From: Paenibacillus sp. Soil766
Lineage (GTDB): Bacteria > Bacillota > Bacilli > Paenibacillales > NBRC-103111
Reading direction: 5' to 3'
Length of the DNA stretch: 64,000 nucleotides
Assembly (NCBI RefSeq): GCF_001428105.1
Contig: NZ_LMSJ01000059.1
Span: 10,011-74,010 of the forward strand
Numbering within the stretch: position 1 is the stretch's first letter; every line of letters begins with the position of its first letter. Under the pieces are notes generated by a model that worked only from the letters and a program-made list of their open reading frames with translations, did not search any database and was not told where the DNA came from. A program made the translations under genes and the position numbers. Below, one piece after another: positions 32,495 to 41,504 of this stretch.

Positions 32495-35400
32495 TTAGAA
32501 ATGAAACAACCGATAAAGAATAACTGCCGCTTCTGCTCGAGTTGTGTGCGCTTTAGGCGCAATTCCCTGCCCATTGCCTTGCACGAGTCCGATATTGAGC
32601 AACGTTGCAATAGCAGACTTCGCATAGTTCGACACGTCCATTTGGTCCGAGAACGTATCTAAAGTGCTGGTCTCATTACTCAGATCTAATCGATGTGCGT
32701 GATGAAGCGCTCTTGCCATAATAACCATCAGATCTTCTCTCGTTATTGTTGCTCTTGGGTTAAAATGCTGCGCATCACTGCCCTCGATAATACCGAGTGC
32801 TTTGGCAATACCTACTGCTTCCGAATAATAATCAGCCGCCGTCACATCTTGAAAACTTTCCACAGCATTCGCCGTGAGTCCTAACACTTTCACCAGCATC
32901 ACGATATAATCGGCACGAGTTACCTCTTGCTCTGGACTAAATGTATCCGCTGATGTACCCGTCGTAACACCTTTGGAAGCAAGTGCTTCGACTGCCTTCT
33001 GTGCCCAAGTGAAGCCAGCCAAATCACCGAACGTATGATTGACGTAAGCCACAGCATATGTGCTGAGATGTGTTGTGGTAAATACAATGCTTTGTGATGC
33101 AGCATCGTACTTCGCATTGGGTACAGCTATCGCTTGACCGTTCTCATCGATATACCACATGACAATGTGATCAGGGTTTTTCAGTTCTTCCTCTGTAGGC
33201 ACATAAGGAATCGTAACCGTCACTGGCGCAGCCGGATTGTTCCAATGGAGCAATTCTCCGCCTGATCTCAATTTCAAATCAATTACTGGCTTGCTGCCAA
33301 TATTCGCTCTCAGTGCATCTGGCATTTGAGCTGGATCTACGGAACCAATTGTCAAACTTATGGGATCTACTCCCTTACCACTCGACCAGCTAAGCATGTT
33401 ACTTGGTAAAGAGACCGTTCCTTGAGGGGTGATGACCTCTACGAACTGATGTTCTTCTGTTCCTTGTAACGCTGCTCTGGGTAGCACTTGCTCATAGGAG
33501 TTAGCACCATCAACCTTGGGCAAAATGACGGATAACTTCTTATTTCCGTTAGCATCCATTTTCGCCGTATCAACCATTTGCTTCCACATCTCAAGTGATA
33601 CGGATGCAACTGCCGTATAGTTGTTATTCAAGGCAGGCGTTTGTTTCAGGCTGGCAGCACCTTCCTCATTAATTTCGATGGCAAGATCAGGATTTGGTGG
33701 AACAGTACCCGTACTTGGCATATCCGATGGTTCAGAGGGATCACTGTCTTCCGTAACCAACATAACTTTCGCCGTACCCATCGAAGCTGGCGTAATAACT
33801 CCACCTGCAGGAGCCGTTCCCCATCCCGCAGAAACTACCTTAATAACTCCCTCTGCCGCATTGGTTTCAGTCTTGGCACGCAACGTAAGGGCGACAGAAT
33901 TCGAATTCAATGACTTTCCGCCAGAATGTCCAAGAATGAGTCTTACAACACCAGTCGTTTGCGCATTCATGGTTACCAATTGCACCGCTTGTGATGTGCT
34001 TTGTGCCGATACAAATTCAAAAGCTTCTGAATCATAATGGATGACAAGATCCTCTGCAAAAATTGTATCAACTAACCCTCCGTTCCCGACGTTTACACGA
34101 AACGTCGATCCCTTTACAACTTGACTTGGCGCAGACAGCGTTTCAGCTGTACGATCCGTATAGAACTCGAAATCATCCCAATTGCCCCAGTTACCCGATT
34201 TACCTTCAGCCTTTATCCCAATAGTTGCTGTACCATTCGGTTCTTCTCCATGATCTGCCGTATTATTCGTAACCTCAATATTCATCAGAATCGGGTGTTT
34301 CCATATCAACCAGCCTGAATTCACAATGCTTTCAGACATTTCGGCACCACCGTAATCCTTGGCAAACAACTGCATGCTGCTTTCTCCCCCGCCGCCATGC
34401 GACCATGCTTTCAGCGTATATTTCCCGTTAGCTAATCCGGTAATCGTTTGTGAAGCCGAAAATGGCATATCCTGCGACAAGGAGTAATGGAGTGCGTAGG
34501 TACTGCCATCATGCGCATTTGCACTATCTGAAACCACTTTAATGGCGTTACTCCCCCCTGTGATCGTCCAATTGGCGTTGTTACCACTTTCAAATCCAGG
34601 ATTGTTCACCAAATTGGTGGAGCCCTGTACCGTAATTGTTCCATTAGCTCTTAATGGGACACCAGCTACTGTTCCTTGTAACTCAATCGTACCTGGGTGC
34701 TGCAAATCATCATCTTCAAAGGCATCCCACGTCACAGGTAAATCACGAACGGAATCATCCGTAAATTCAACCTGTACTTTACTTGGAAGCACGGGTGTAC
34801 TGCCCACCGTTACTTTAATTTGTTCTGGATGTATCGCTGTTGACTCTGCAACAAAAAGATCACCGCTCGGGTTAGCCGACACACGATTAAAGACATCTAA
34901 CGATGGCAGGGCATGACCGCCAAAATCAAACATCGCTTGATTTTCCCAACCGTTGCCTTCCCCAGCTTTCGAACTCCACTCCGCTCCCTTCACTGGAATC
35001 CAATCTGGCTCCCAGTAAAACACCCCAAGCCCCTTCTGATTAGGAACCTGTGCAACAGCGTTCATCACATCATGTACCTCTTGTGCTTGACCTTGAACGG
35101 TCGCTTTATATCCGCCTAATTGTTCTTGACTAGGACCAAAATTATTAGAGAAGTTGTCAACATCATTCAGCGTATAGGCATAGGCATTCTCAGCCACAAG
35201 GACCTCTTTGCCATATCGCTTCGAAATATCGATCATATTAGCTTGGAGGTCCTCCAGCGGTCCATGCCAATAGGGATAGTATGAAAAACCGATTACATCA
35301 TAATCCACCTGACGAGAAGTCAGTTGATCAAAATTACGGCGAAACAGCTCATTGTTACCGCCATCTGCCAGATGAATCATGATTTTCGTCCGCAGCGCAT

Positions 35401-36091
35401 TCGCATTGTTCGGATCATGGTCACGCACAGCTTGGACGCCTTGTTTAATCAAATTCGCCCATCCCTCAAATCCGCCGCTCCCCGTTGTTTGCCCATCCGG
35501 CCACACCATTCCTGTGTTCGTCTCATTCCCGATCTGTACCATCTCAGGCATTACGCCTTCATCGGTTAAGCCTTGAATCACATCCGCAGTATACGTATAT
35601 AACGCTTGTTGAAGCTCGGCCGTATTAAGACCTTCCCAAGCCGCAGGCTTCGTTTGTTTTGAAGGATCTGCCCAGAAATCGCTGTAATGGAAATCAAGCA
35701 GCACTTTAAGCCCGAGTTCATGGGCTCTTTTGGCAATTTCAATCGTTCTCACCTTATCGTTATTTCCACCGCCAAGTCCGAATCCATTCGCATCAACAGG
35801 ATTGTTCCACACGCGAAGCCGGACCCAGTTCACACCATGGTCCTTTAGAATTTGCAGCGCATCTTTCTCGATTCCCCCGTCGTAAAATTTACCTCCGCTA
35901 ATTTCGATTTGCTTCAACATGGATACATCCGCACCCTTAATGAAATCCGCAGAGAGACCTGGGATGGGGTTAATGTGAATGTCAGTTGGCGTCGATACAG
36001 CCGGCGAATCTGCCAGTACGGATGGTATAGCAGAAGGCATGATTCCTGTGCTCAATATAGCAGCCATAGCGATTACAAAGCTTTTCTTCAT
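32495..36091 (-). CDS. SLH-anchored GH53 endo-beta-1,4-galactanase with cohesin-like domain
   Basis: A 1198-residue secreted enzyme that cuts beta-1,4-galactan at the cell surface. Domains in order: signal peptide (1-27); GH53 catalytic barrel (about 45-405) with acid/base Glu190 in QIGNET and nucleophile Glu301 in LVAENAY; Big_4 Ig-like domain (about 412-490); CBM61-like module (about 492-646); a cohesin-like domain (about 650-778; PSQVVKGSTFRVNV, AEDLVIHYDSEAFEFVSA, VALTLRAKT); a ZU5/DUF-like linker region; three SLH modules (1019-1198) that hold it to the wall. A single-domain GH53 is about 400 residues, so this is a large elaboration. A dockerin protein is encoded next in the operon. Confidence 0.88.
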   Translation of the reverse strand: MKKSFVIAMAAILSTGIMPSAIPSVLADSPAVSTPTDIHINPIPGLSADFIKGADVSMLKQIEISGGKFYDGGIEKDALQILKDHGVNWVRLRVWNNPVDANGFGLGGGNNDKVRTIEIAKRAHELGLKVLLDFHYSDFWADPSKQTKPAAWEGLNTAELQQALYTYTADVIQGLTDEGVMPEMVQIGNETNTGMVWPDGQTTGSGGFEGWANLIKQGVQAVRDHDPNNANALRTKIMIHLADGGNNELFRRNFDQLTSRQVDYDVIGFSYYPYWHGPLEDLQANMIDISKRYGKEVLVAENAYAYTLNDVDNFSNNFGPSQEQLGGYKATVQGQAQEVHDVMNAVAQVPNQKGLGVFYWEPDWIPVKGAEWSSKAGEGNGWENQAMFDFGGHALPSLDVFNRVSANPSGDLFVAESTAIHPEQIKVTVGSTPVLPSKVQVEFTDDSVRDLPVTWDAFEDDDLQHPGTIELQGTVAGVPLRANGTITVQGSTNLVNNPGFESGNNANWTITGGSNAIKVVSDSANAHDGSTYALHYSLSQDMPFSASQTITGLANGKYTLKAWSHGGGGESSMQLFAKDYGGAEMSESIVNSGWLIWKHPILMNIEVTNNTADHGEEPNGTATIGIKAEGKSGNWGNWDDFEFYTDRTAETLSAPSQVVKGSTFRVNVGNGGLVDTIFAEDLVIHYDSEAFEFVSAQSTSQAVQLVTMNAQTTGVVRLILGHSGGKSLNSNSVALTLRAKTETNAAEGVIKVVSAGWGTAPAGGVITPASMGTAKVMLVTEDSDPSEPSDMPSTGTVPPNPDLAIEINEEGAASLKQTPALNNNYTAVASVSLEMWKQMVDTAKMDANGNKKLSVILPKVDGANSYEQVLPRAALQGTEEHQFVEVITPQGTVSLPSNMLSWSSGKGVDPISLTIGSVDPAQMPDALRANIGSKPVIDLKLRSGGELLHWNNPAAPVTVTIPYVPTEEELKNPDHIVMWYIDENGQAIAVPNAKYDAASQSIVFTTTHLSTYAVAYVNHTFGDLAGFTWAQKAVEALASKGVTTGTSADTFSPEQEVTRADYIVMLVKVLGLTANAVESFQDVTAADYYSEAVGIAKALGIIEGSDAQHFNPRATITREDLMVIMARALHHAHRLDLSNETSTLDTFSDQMDVSNYAKSAIATLLNIGLVQGNGQGIAPKAHTTRAEAAVILYRLFHF

Positions 36092-36118
36092 CGTCTCAAA
36101 TCCTCTCTCGCGCTCAAA

Positions 36119-36132
36119 TGTGAACGCTTTCT
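36119..36132 (-). promoter_or_regulatory. Catabolite-responsive element (cre) before GH53
   Basis: The minus strand AGAAAGCGTTCACA matches the cre consensus TGWAANCGNTNWCA at all but one position. It lies just downstream of the predicted -10, where CcpA would block transcription when preferred sugars are present. Confidence 0.65.
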
Positions 36133-36146
36133 TTACTCACTGCTAC

Positions 36147-36199
36147 ATCTTACCAACATAGAAATAGCAGCATAACCCTCTAAAATATCGATTACCTGT
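36147..36199 (-). promoter_or_regulatory. Galactan-regulon site and extended -10, GH53 promoter
   Basis: The 24-base element (36176-36199; core AAAATATCGATTACCTGT) lies 23 bases from the extended -10 TGGTAAGAT (hexamer complement at 36147-36152). It is one of three matched copies. Confidence 0.75.
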
Positions 36200-36217
36200 T
36201 CAATTTATAGGCACACG

Positions 36218-36247
36218 AAAAAACCGCCCCTGCACGCAGGAAGCGGT
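36218..36247 (-). terminator. Terminator of the transporter operon
   Basis: On the minus strand ACCGC...CCTGC-GT-GCAGG...GCGGT is followed by TTTTTT. It lies between the solute-binding-protein gene and the GH53 promoter. Confidence 0.75.
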
Positions 36248-36258
36248 CTTCATCACTC

Positions 36259-37827
36259 TTACTTTTTAGCAATAACAGGATCTGCTTGGCTTTGCATTTC
36301 AGCTACAACTTTATCGATTCCAGCTTGCTTCAACTTGTCTTTAAATGTTTGCAAACCATGCGCTGCATCGCTAGGATCAACTAAGCCATAGAATAATGGC
36401 TTGCCGTAAGTTTCCATTACATTGCTGACAGCTGCAACTTCATTCTTCACTTTGGTATCATCGAATGTAAATGTCTCCAATGGATGGTTAACCGTAACGG
36501 TTTTCTTCCAATTCTCTGTGAATTTAATCGTCTCTTCTGCAACCGTCGAATCTAGACGCTCATTCAATGAGTTCCAGCCCCATGGATCTGTACCAGATGG
36601 CGGGAAGTCAGCCGAAGCAGGAAGCGGCTTGAACTGATCCTTACCTACGGGCTCATAGTGTTTGCCTTTGATACCATAGTTCGTCAAATCATGAATTTCC
36701 GGGTCATAACGAAGAAGGTCAATCGCCATCAATGCGCGCTCATAGTTCTTGGAACCCGCGTGAATGGACATCCCGTTATTGATGAACGGATTGGACAAAC
36801 GTTTCTTGTCTGCACTTAGATCGTATAGCTCCACTTTCCAATCCGGATGTGTCGTTTGCATTTCGGACTTTGTACGCAGGAGAGTTCCAAGGTTCCACTC
36901 CACAGAAGCTAATTTACCATCTTTGAAAGCTTGTGTTTTATCTACTTTATTGGCAATCGCATCACGGGACCAAGCGCCAGCTTTTTGGGTATCGAACATT
37001 TTCTTAGCGAATGTAGCGAATTCTGGTGTATCTACATAGTTGAACAGTTTGCCCGTTGCTTCAGTTACTTTATACACGATTGGCAGCTGCGGCACGACAA
37101 AGTTCCACTCGTTCGGTTGGATCAACTCTACCGAATTAAACTCACTTACGCCTATGCTTGGTTTGAAATCCTTCTCCTTCTCCGAGATTACTTTCAAATA
37201 ATTCACATAATCATCATATGTTTTGATCTCTGGCAAGTTATACTTCTGACGCAGATCACCACGAATACCGATCATATGATAGCTGTATTCAAAATTGTTT
37301 TGTGGAATCATATAAATTTTCCCGTTGATTTTCGCTTGCTCCCAAGCGACCTTCGGCTCTTCTGCCCATGTTTTTGGCGCGAATTTCTTAATCAGATCCT
37401 CAGTCAATGGCATGAAACCGTTCTTCGTAGCTTGCTGTGCATAATAGGACCATGTCGCTGAGAAGACAAGATCGAAGTCTTCATTCGCAGCAAACATCAA
37501 TGGATATTTCTGTTGATATTCGCCCCAATCCAAGAAGCTAATGTCGAGTGTGGCATTAATCTTTTGCTTCATTAATTTATTAACTTCCCCGTATACCTCA
37601 TCAAAAGCCTTCGGCTTAGAGCCTAAAAGAACCGTTTTCAGCTTCACTTCCTTGCTTGTATCAATGCCCGTATTCGCAGCTGCGGTCGCGGAAGCGCTTG
37701 CTTGTGGAACTGATGACGATGCACTTGGCGAAGGCGATGCTTCCTTGGGGCTGCAAGCTGACAGTACCGTGCCCATTGCAAATAAGGATGCCAGACTGAG
37801 TGTGGCTAATTTCTTCGTGTTTGCCAT
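36259..37827 (-). CDS. Sugar ABC transporter solute-binding lipoprotein (LplA-like)
   Basis: A 522-residue extracellular receptor for an oligosaccharide, anchored by a lipid on the Cys of the lipobox LSAC (about residue 25), followed by a Ser/Ala-rich tether. Length and motifs (LNATLDISFLDWGEYQQKYPL-type segment, GWNSLNERLDSTVAEE near the end) fit the large LplA/YtcQ receptors that work with LplB/LplC permeases and no dedicated ATPase. AGGGGAG precedes the ATG. It is the last gene of the transporter operon and is preceded by a small hairpin (37868-37887) that could adjust its level. The substrate is presumably galacto-oligosaccharides, from the neighbours. Confidence 0.85.
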   Translation of the reverse strand: MANTKKLATLSLASLFAMGTVLSACSPKEASPSPSASSSVPQASASATAAANTGIDTSKEVKLKTVLLGSKPKAFDEVYGEVNKLMKQKINATLDISFLDWGEYQQKYPLMFAANEDFDLVFSATWSYYAQQATKNGFMPLTEDLIKKFAPKTWAEEPKVAWEQAKINGKIYMIPQNNFEYSYHMIGIRGDLRQKYNLPEIKTYDDYVNYLKVISEKEKDFKPSIGVSEFNSVELIQPNEWNFVVPQLPIVYKVTEATGKLFNYVDTPEFATFAKKMFDTQKAGAWSRDAIANKVDKTQAFKDGKLASVEWNLGTLLRTKSEMQTTHPDWKVELYDLSADKKRLSNPFINNGMSIHAGSKNYERALMAIDLLRYDPEIHDLTNYGIKGKHYEPVGKDQFKPLPASADFPPSGTDPWGWNSLNERLDSTVAEETIKFTENWKKTVTVNHPLETFTFDDTKVKNEVAAVSNVMETYGKPLFYGLVDPSDAAHGLQTFKDKLKQAGIDKVVAEMQSQADPVIAKK

Positions 37828-37867
37828 GTTATTCTCCCCTTATAAATAATAGATAAGTTATGATAAA

Positions 37868-37887
37868 CCGGGAATTGGAATTCCCGG
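37868..37887. other. Intercistronic hairpin in the transporter operon
   Basis: CCGGGAATT and AATTCCCGG pair around GG. It lies between the second permease and the solute-binding-protein gene, without a T-run. It may act in mRNA processing or stabilisation. Confidence 0.5.
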
Positions 37888-37898
37888 GGCTACCCTTT

Positions 37899-38798
37899 TT
37901 ACCCTTTTACAGCTCCAACCGTTAAGCCTTGTACGAAATAACGCTGTACGAACGGATACAAGAAAATGATCGGTCCAGTGACCAGAATAGCTAAGGCCAT
38001 CTTCAAGCTCTCGCCAGGCAAATCTGTTACCTGCATACCCGTAATCGCCATAACCTTGCGAATCCCTTCGAGATTACCTAACATTTTATAAAGTAAATAT
38101 TGCAGGGTGTACAGTTTCTCATTCTGCACAAACAGCAACGAGTTAAACCAATCGTTCCAATAATTCAGAGCCGTGAACAAGCCAATCGTCGCTAAACCAG
38201 GTTTCGCCAAAGGGATAATCAATCGCACGAAGATCGTAAAATCCCCTGCTCCATCGATTTTCGCTGACTCGGTAATTGCATCCGGGATGCTGCGCAGAAA
38301 CGTTCGTAAGATGATAATATAGAACACATTTAACAATGGTGGGACAAGCAGCGCCCAGAACGTATTCTTCATGTGTAAATAGTTAACCATTAAGATATAC
38401 CAGGGAACAAGTCCCCCGTTAAACAGCGTCGTAAAGTAGAAGAAGAACGAAAATCCGCTGCGCCATTCAAAATCCTGACGCTGCAGCACATATGCTGCCA
38501 TCGCGGATATAAATAATCCTACAACTGTACCCGTTACCGTCAACGCAATCGTGAGCAAATAAGAACTTACGAATTGCTCCGGATGCTTTAAAGCAAAAGT
38601 ATAGGCATCCCACGAAAACTCTTTCGGCCATAAGCGAAACCCATCGCTCGTAATTGATGACTCACTCGTAAGCGAGCCACTGATGATAAGCAAGAAAGGA
38701 ATCAAGCAAGCCAAACATATGACTGCTATAAAGACATAGCCAACCGCATCCAAGATTCGTTGATCGATTTGACTCTTTTTCACACTGGTCGTACTCAT
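37899..38798 (-). CDS. Sugar ABC transporter permease (LplC-like)
   Basis: A 299-residue inner-membrane permease of the carbohydrate-uptake-1 type, with about six spans (VGYVFIAVICLACLIPFLLIISG first). The cytoplasmic EAA loop, which contacts the ATPase, reads ESAKIDGAGDFTIFVRLIIP. It ends in QRYFVQGLTVGAVKG, a typical LplC/YtcP ending. GAGGTGG fits the ATG at 38798; the frame opens five codons earlier at a TTG. It lies 28 bases after the first permease. The ATPase is not in the window and is probably a shared MsmX-type protein. Confidence 0.9.
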   Translation of the reverse strand: MSTTSVKKSQIDQRILDAVGYVFIAVICLACLIPFLLIISGSLTSESSITSDGFRLWPKEFSWDAYTFALKHPEQFVSSYLLTIALTVTGTVVGLFISAMAAYVLQRQDFEWRSGFSFFFYFTTLFNGGLVPWYILMVNYLHMKNTFWALLVPPLLNVFYIIILRTFLRSIPDAITESAKIDGAGDFTIFVRLIIPLAKPGLATIGLFTALNYWNDWFNSLLFVQNEKLYTLQYLLYKMLGNLEGIRKVMAITGMQVTDLPGESLKMALAILVTGPIIFLYPFVQRYFVQGLTVGAVKG

Positions 38799-38825
38799 AG
38801 ATCCACCTCGCAAGTTGCTGTAAGT

Positions 38826-39743
38826 TTAGAATAATGCATTATCTTTGTCTGATTTACGTACTAGGAAATTCGTCACCATGATAGTAACAAAACACAGAAT
38901 GGATTGATAGAAACCGATCGCAGACGACATTCCGATTTCGTTGTTAACCAACAGAGAGCGATATACATACGTGTCAATAACATCTGTCGTCTCATACAGC
39001 AGGCCATTATTACCAACAAGCTGATAGAACAATCCGAAATCGCCACGGAAAATGCCGCCAATTGCTAATAGAACTAGAATCGTAATCGTTGGTCGCAGTG
39101 AAGGTAACGTAATGTATCGAATGCGCTGGAACACGTTAGCTCCATCGATTTCGGCCGCTTCATACGTCTCACGGTCAATGCTAAGAATGGAGGCCATATA
39201 GAACACCGCGCCATACCCTACTGCTTTCCAAGCCGAGAAGAAAACCAAGATATATTTCCAATACTCTGTCGTTGTATAGATATCTAATTCGGGAATGTGC
39301 AACGCACGCAGCAGCGTGTTTACCGTTCCATGCTCGTAGTTAAACAAATTGTAAGCAACCGCTCCTACGACTACCCAGGATAAAAAGTAGGGTAAAAACA
39401 TAACCGTTTGCGCTGTTTTACGAAACAGCTTAGACCCGATCTCCGCCATGAAGATGGCGACAATAATTTGCAGACCATTATTAATAAGAATGAATGCCGC
39501 ATTGTAGAGCAGTGTGTTCCTCGTTACTCGGAAGGCATCTCCTGTGAGGAAGAAGAACTTGAAGTTGTCCAAACCCACCCAAGGCGACCCCATAATTCCT
39601 AAATCATAGCGATACTGCTTGAACGCTAGTACAATGCCTGCCATCGGCACATAGCTGAAAAGCAAGAAGTAAAGCACTGCCGGCGCGATCATGAATAACA
39701 GCGCTTTCTTGGATCTCATGCGATACAGGAGTCCTGTTCTCAT
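38826..39743 (-). CDS. Sugar ABC transporter permease (LplB-like)
   Basis: A 305-residue permease with six expected spans (LLFMIAPAVLYFLLFSYVPMAG first) and the typical KQYRYDLGIMGSPWVGLDNF segment of LplB/YtcQ-partner permeases. The EAA loop is EAAEIDGANVFQRIRYITLP. AAAGGA suits the ATG at 39743, six codons into the open frame. It is the first gene of the transporter operon, with a promoter carrying the shared 24-bp element, and is divergent from the response-regulator gene. Confidence 0.9.
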   Translation of the reverse strand: MRTGLLYRMRSKKALLFMIAPAVLYFLLFSYVPMAGIVLAFKQYRYDLGIMGSPWVGLDNFKFFFLTGDAFRVTRNTLLYNAAFILINNGLQIIVAIFMAEIGSKLFRKTAQTVMFLPYFLSWVVVGAVAYNLFNYEHGTVNTLLRALHIPELDIYTTTEYWKYILVFFSAWKAVGYGAVFYMASILSIDRETYEAAEIDGANVFQRIRYITLPSLRPTITILVLLAIGGIFRGDFGLFYQLVGNNGLLYETTDVIDTYVYRSLLVNNEIGMSSAIGFYQSILCFVTIMVTNFLVRKSDKDNALF

Positions 39744-39790
39744 CTCTATCCTTTCCCCCATCCGTTTCTAGTTGTCTCTCTCCTGTATCT

Positions 39791-39843
39791 AAATTAACAG
39801 GTTACTCGTAACGAGATAACCCGACAAAATATCGATTCCCTGT
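39791..39843 (-). promoter_or_regulatory. Galactan-regulon site and extended -10, transporter promoter
   Basis: The 24-base element (39820-39843; core AAAATATCGATTCCCTGT) lies 23 bases from the extended -10 TGTTAATTT (hexamer complement at 39791-39796). Between them is a dyad CTCGT-A-ACGAG flanked by GGTTA/TAACC (39800-39821) not seen at the other two sites. Confidence 0.75.
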
Positions 39844-39929
39844 AACTTTTGCAGATGCCCCTGCTAGCTAGTGGTATTGCATCTAAATATGAGATAATCT
39901 ATAGCTACATCTAAGGGGGGTTACCCGTC

Positions 39930-41504
39930 ATGAAACTTCTATTTGTAGAAGATGAGAAATTCACGCGAGAAGGCGTACTCAAATCCGTCAGTTGGGAGCG
40001 TCTTGGCATCACCGAACTCATTGAAGCTGTGGATGGTCTTGATGCTGTTGCTATTGCTGAACAGTTCAAGCCAGACATCGTACTTACCGACATTCGCATG
40101 CCGCGGATGGATGGCATCGAGCTTGCCTTTCAGCTACGCCGCAAATACCCGCAGTGCAAAATCGTCTTTATGAGCGGCTATGCCGATAAAGAATATTTGA
40201 AAGCCGCGATAACCTTGAAGGCAGTAAGTTATGTAGAGAAACCAATTGATGTGGAAGAATTGGAAGACGCCCTGCGGGGTGCGATAGATATCGTGCTGGA
40301 AGAACAGCGGCATGTTGCCAATGATACGGTAGCCAAAGAAAACAAGAGCTACATGAAGCAAGAAGCCGCTTTGCAGCTGATTCGCGGCGGTTACGATGAG
40401 GACATGCTGCATAATCGCTTATTAGCAGCTGATTTCATTGCTGTCATGCAAGCACCCGCGGCAACGGCCATCATCAAGTTGCATTCACCTGGATCACAGA
40501 AAGAATCACTGGGACAATTCATTGATGAAGCGCTTGCTAGCAGCGAGCAGCCCTATTTGTACGCTTGGAAAGATGATCATCACGCCATCATTCACTTCTT
40601 TTCGCAGCAGCATAACGGTGTCGAGATCAGCCAAGTTCAACATCTGTGCTACGAGCTTTCCACCGCCTTGAAGCGGGAGTTCGGTTTATTTTCCATCGCT
40701 GCGGGCAAAATCGTCCCTTCCGCCTATAAGCTGCAGGAGTCTTATACGAGTGCTGTGCTCCGATTACAGGAGTCTTTCTTTCACAAACCATGCTCCCTCA
40801 TTATGCATGATAACACAGGGAGTGACGCTTACTCGCAGCCTTACGTGACGCAGCCTGTACAACTTGTCCGCTTCTCGGAAGCGTTGTCTGAAGAACATTT
40901 CACTGCTGCCGATCAGCTGCTCGCTATGATAACCGGCGATATTCGCCAGCATCCAGGCACGCTGATTGTGAGTGTGAAAGAACTCTACTACCGCTTCATC
41001 CTCGAAATGGATAAATTTGCACATAGTCGGAACATCACCCTCTTCGACACTTCAGAGGAAAATGATGTAGCTTGGAAGCTGATTCTGGAATGTCATTATT
41101 TGGACGATATCCACCGTGTTACAGCCATGAAGCTAGATGAATTGAAGAAAGCCATTCAAGAGCGCGCAAGCGGCGGCATGTCTTCCACAAGCTCCCGCAT
41201 CGTACGTTTCATTCATTTGCATTATGCTAATGACGATCTTTCCGTGCAGGATGTGAGTGATCATATGCAGATGACAGCCTCTCATCTTATTTCGATCTTT
41301 AAAGAGGCTACAGGTAAAACGATCAAGCAATATGTAACCGAATATCGGATGGAGAAAGCGAAGGAGCTGCTTCGCAACAACCGACTGAAGGTACTCGATG
41401 TGGCGTCGCAAGTGGGCTTTAAGGACGGGGAGCATTTCGCCAAAATATTCCGAAAATCCACGGGCATGACGCCTTCCGAGTATCGGGAGCGGTGCCAAGC
41501 ATGA
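39930..41504 (+). CDS. Response regulator with AraC-type output (YesN-like)
   Basis: A 524-residue two-component regulator. The receiver domain (1-120) has the acidic pocket VEDEK, the phosphoacceptor Asp54 in VLTDIRMP and the Lys in VEKPID. A middle region of about 280 residues follows, then two AraC helix-turn-helix motifs at the C-terminus (LSVQDVSDHMQMTASHLISIFK and VLDVASQVGFKDGEHFAKIFRK). AAGGGGGG precedes the ATG. It is divergent from the transporter operon and is the obvious candidate for binding the 24-bp element. The kinase gene overlaps its stop. Confidence 0.9.
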   Translation: MKLLFVEDEKFTREGVLKSVSWERLGITELIEAVDGLDAVAIAEQFKPDIVLTDIRMPRMDGIELAFQLRRKYPQCKIVFMSGYADKEYLKAAITLKAVSYVEKPIDVEELEDALRGAIDIVLEEQRHVANDTVAKENKSYMKQEAALQLIRGGYDEDMLHNRLLAADFIAVMQAPAATAIIKLHSPGSQKESLGQFIDEALASSEQPYLYAWKDDHHAIIHFFSQQHNGVEISQVQHLCYELSTALKREFGLFSIAAGKIVPSAYKLQESYTSAVLRLQESFFHKPCSLIMHDNTGSDAYSQPYVTQPVQLVRFSEALSEEHFTAADQLLAMITGDIRQHPGTLIVSVKELYYRFILEMDKFAHSRNITLFDTSEENDVAWKLILECHYLDDIHRVTAMKLDELKKAIQERASGGMSSTSSRIVRFIHLHYANDDLSVQDVSDHMQMTASHLISIFKEATGKTIKQYVTEYRMEKAKELLRNNRLKVLDVASQVGFKDGEHFAKIFRKSTGMTPSEYRERCQA

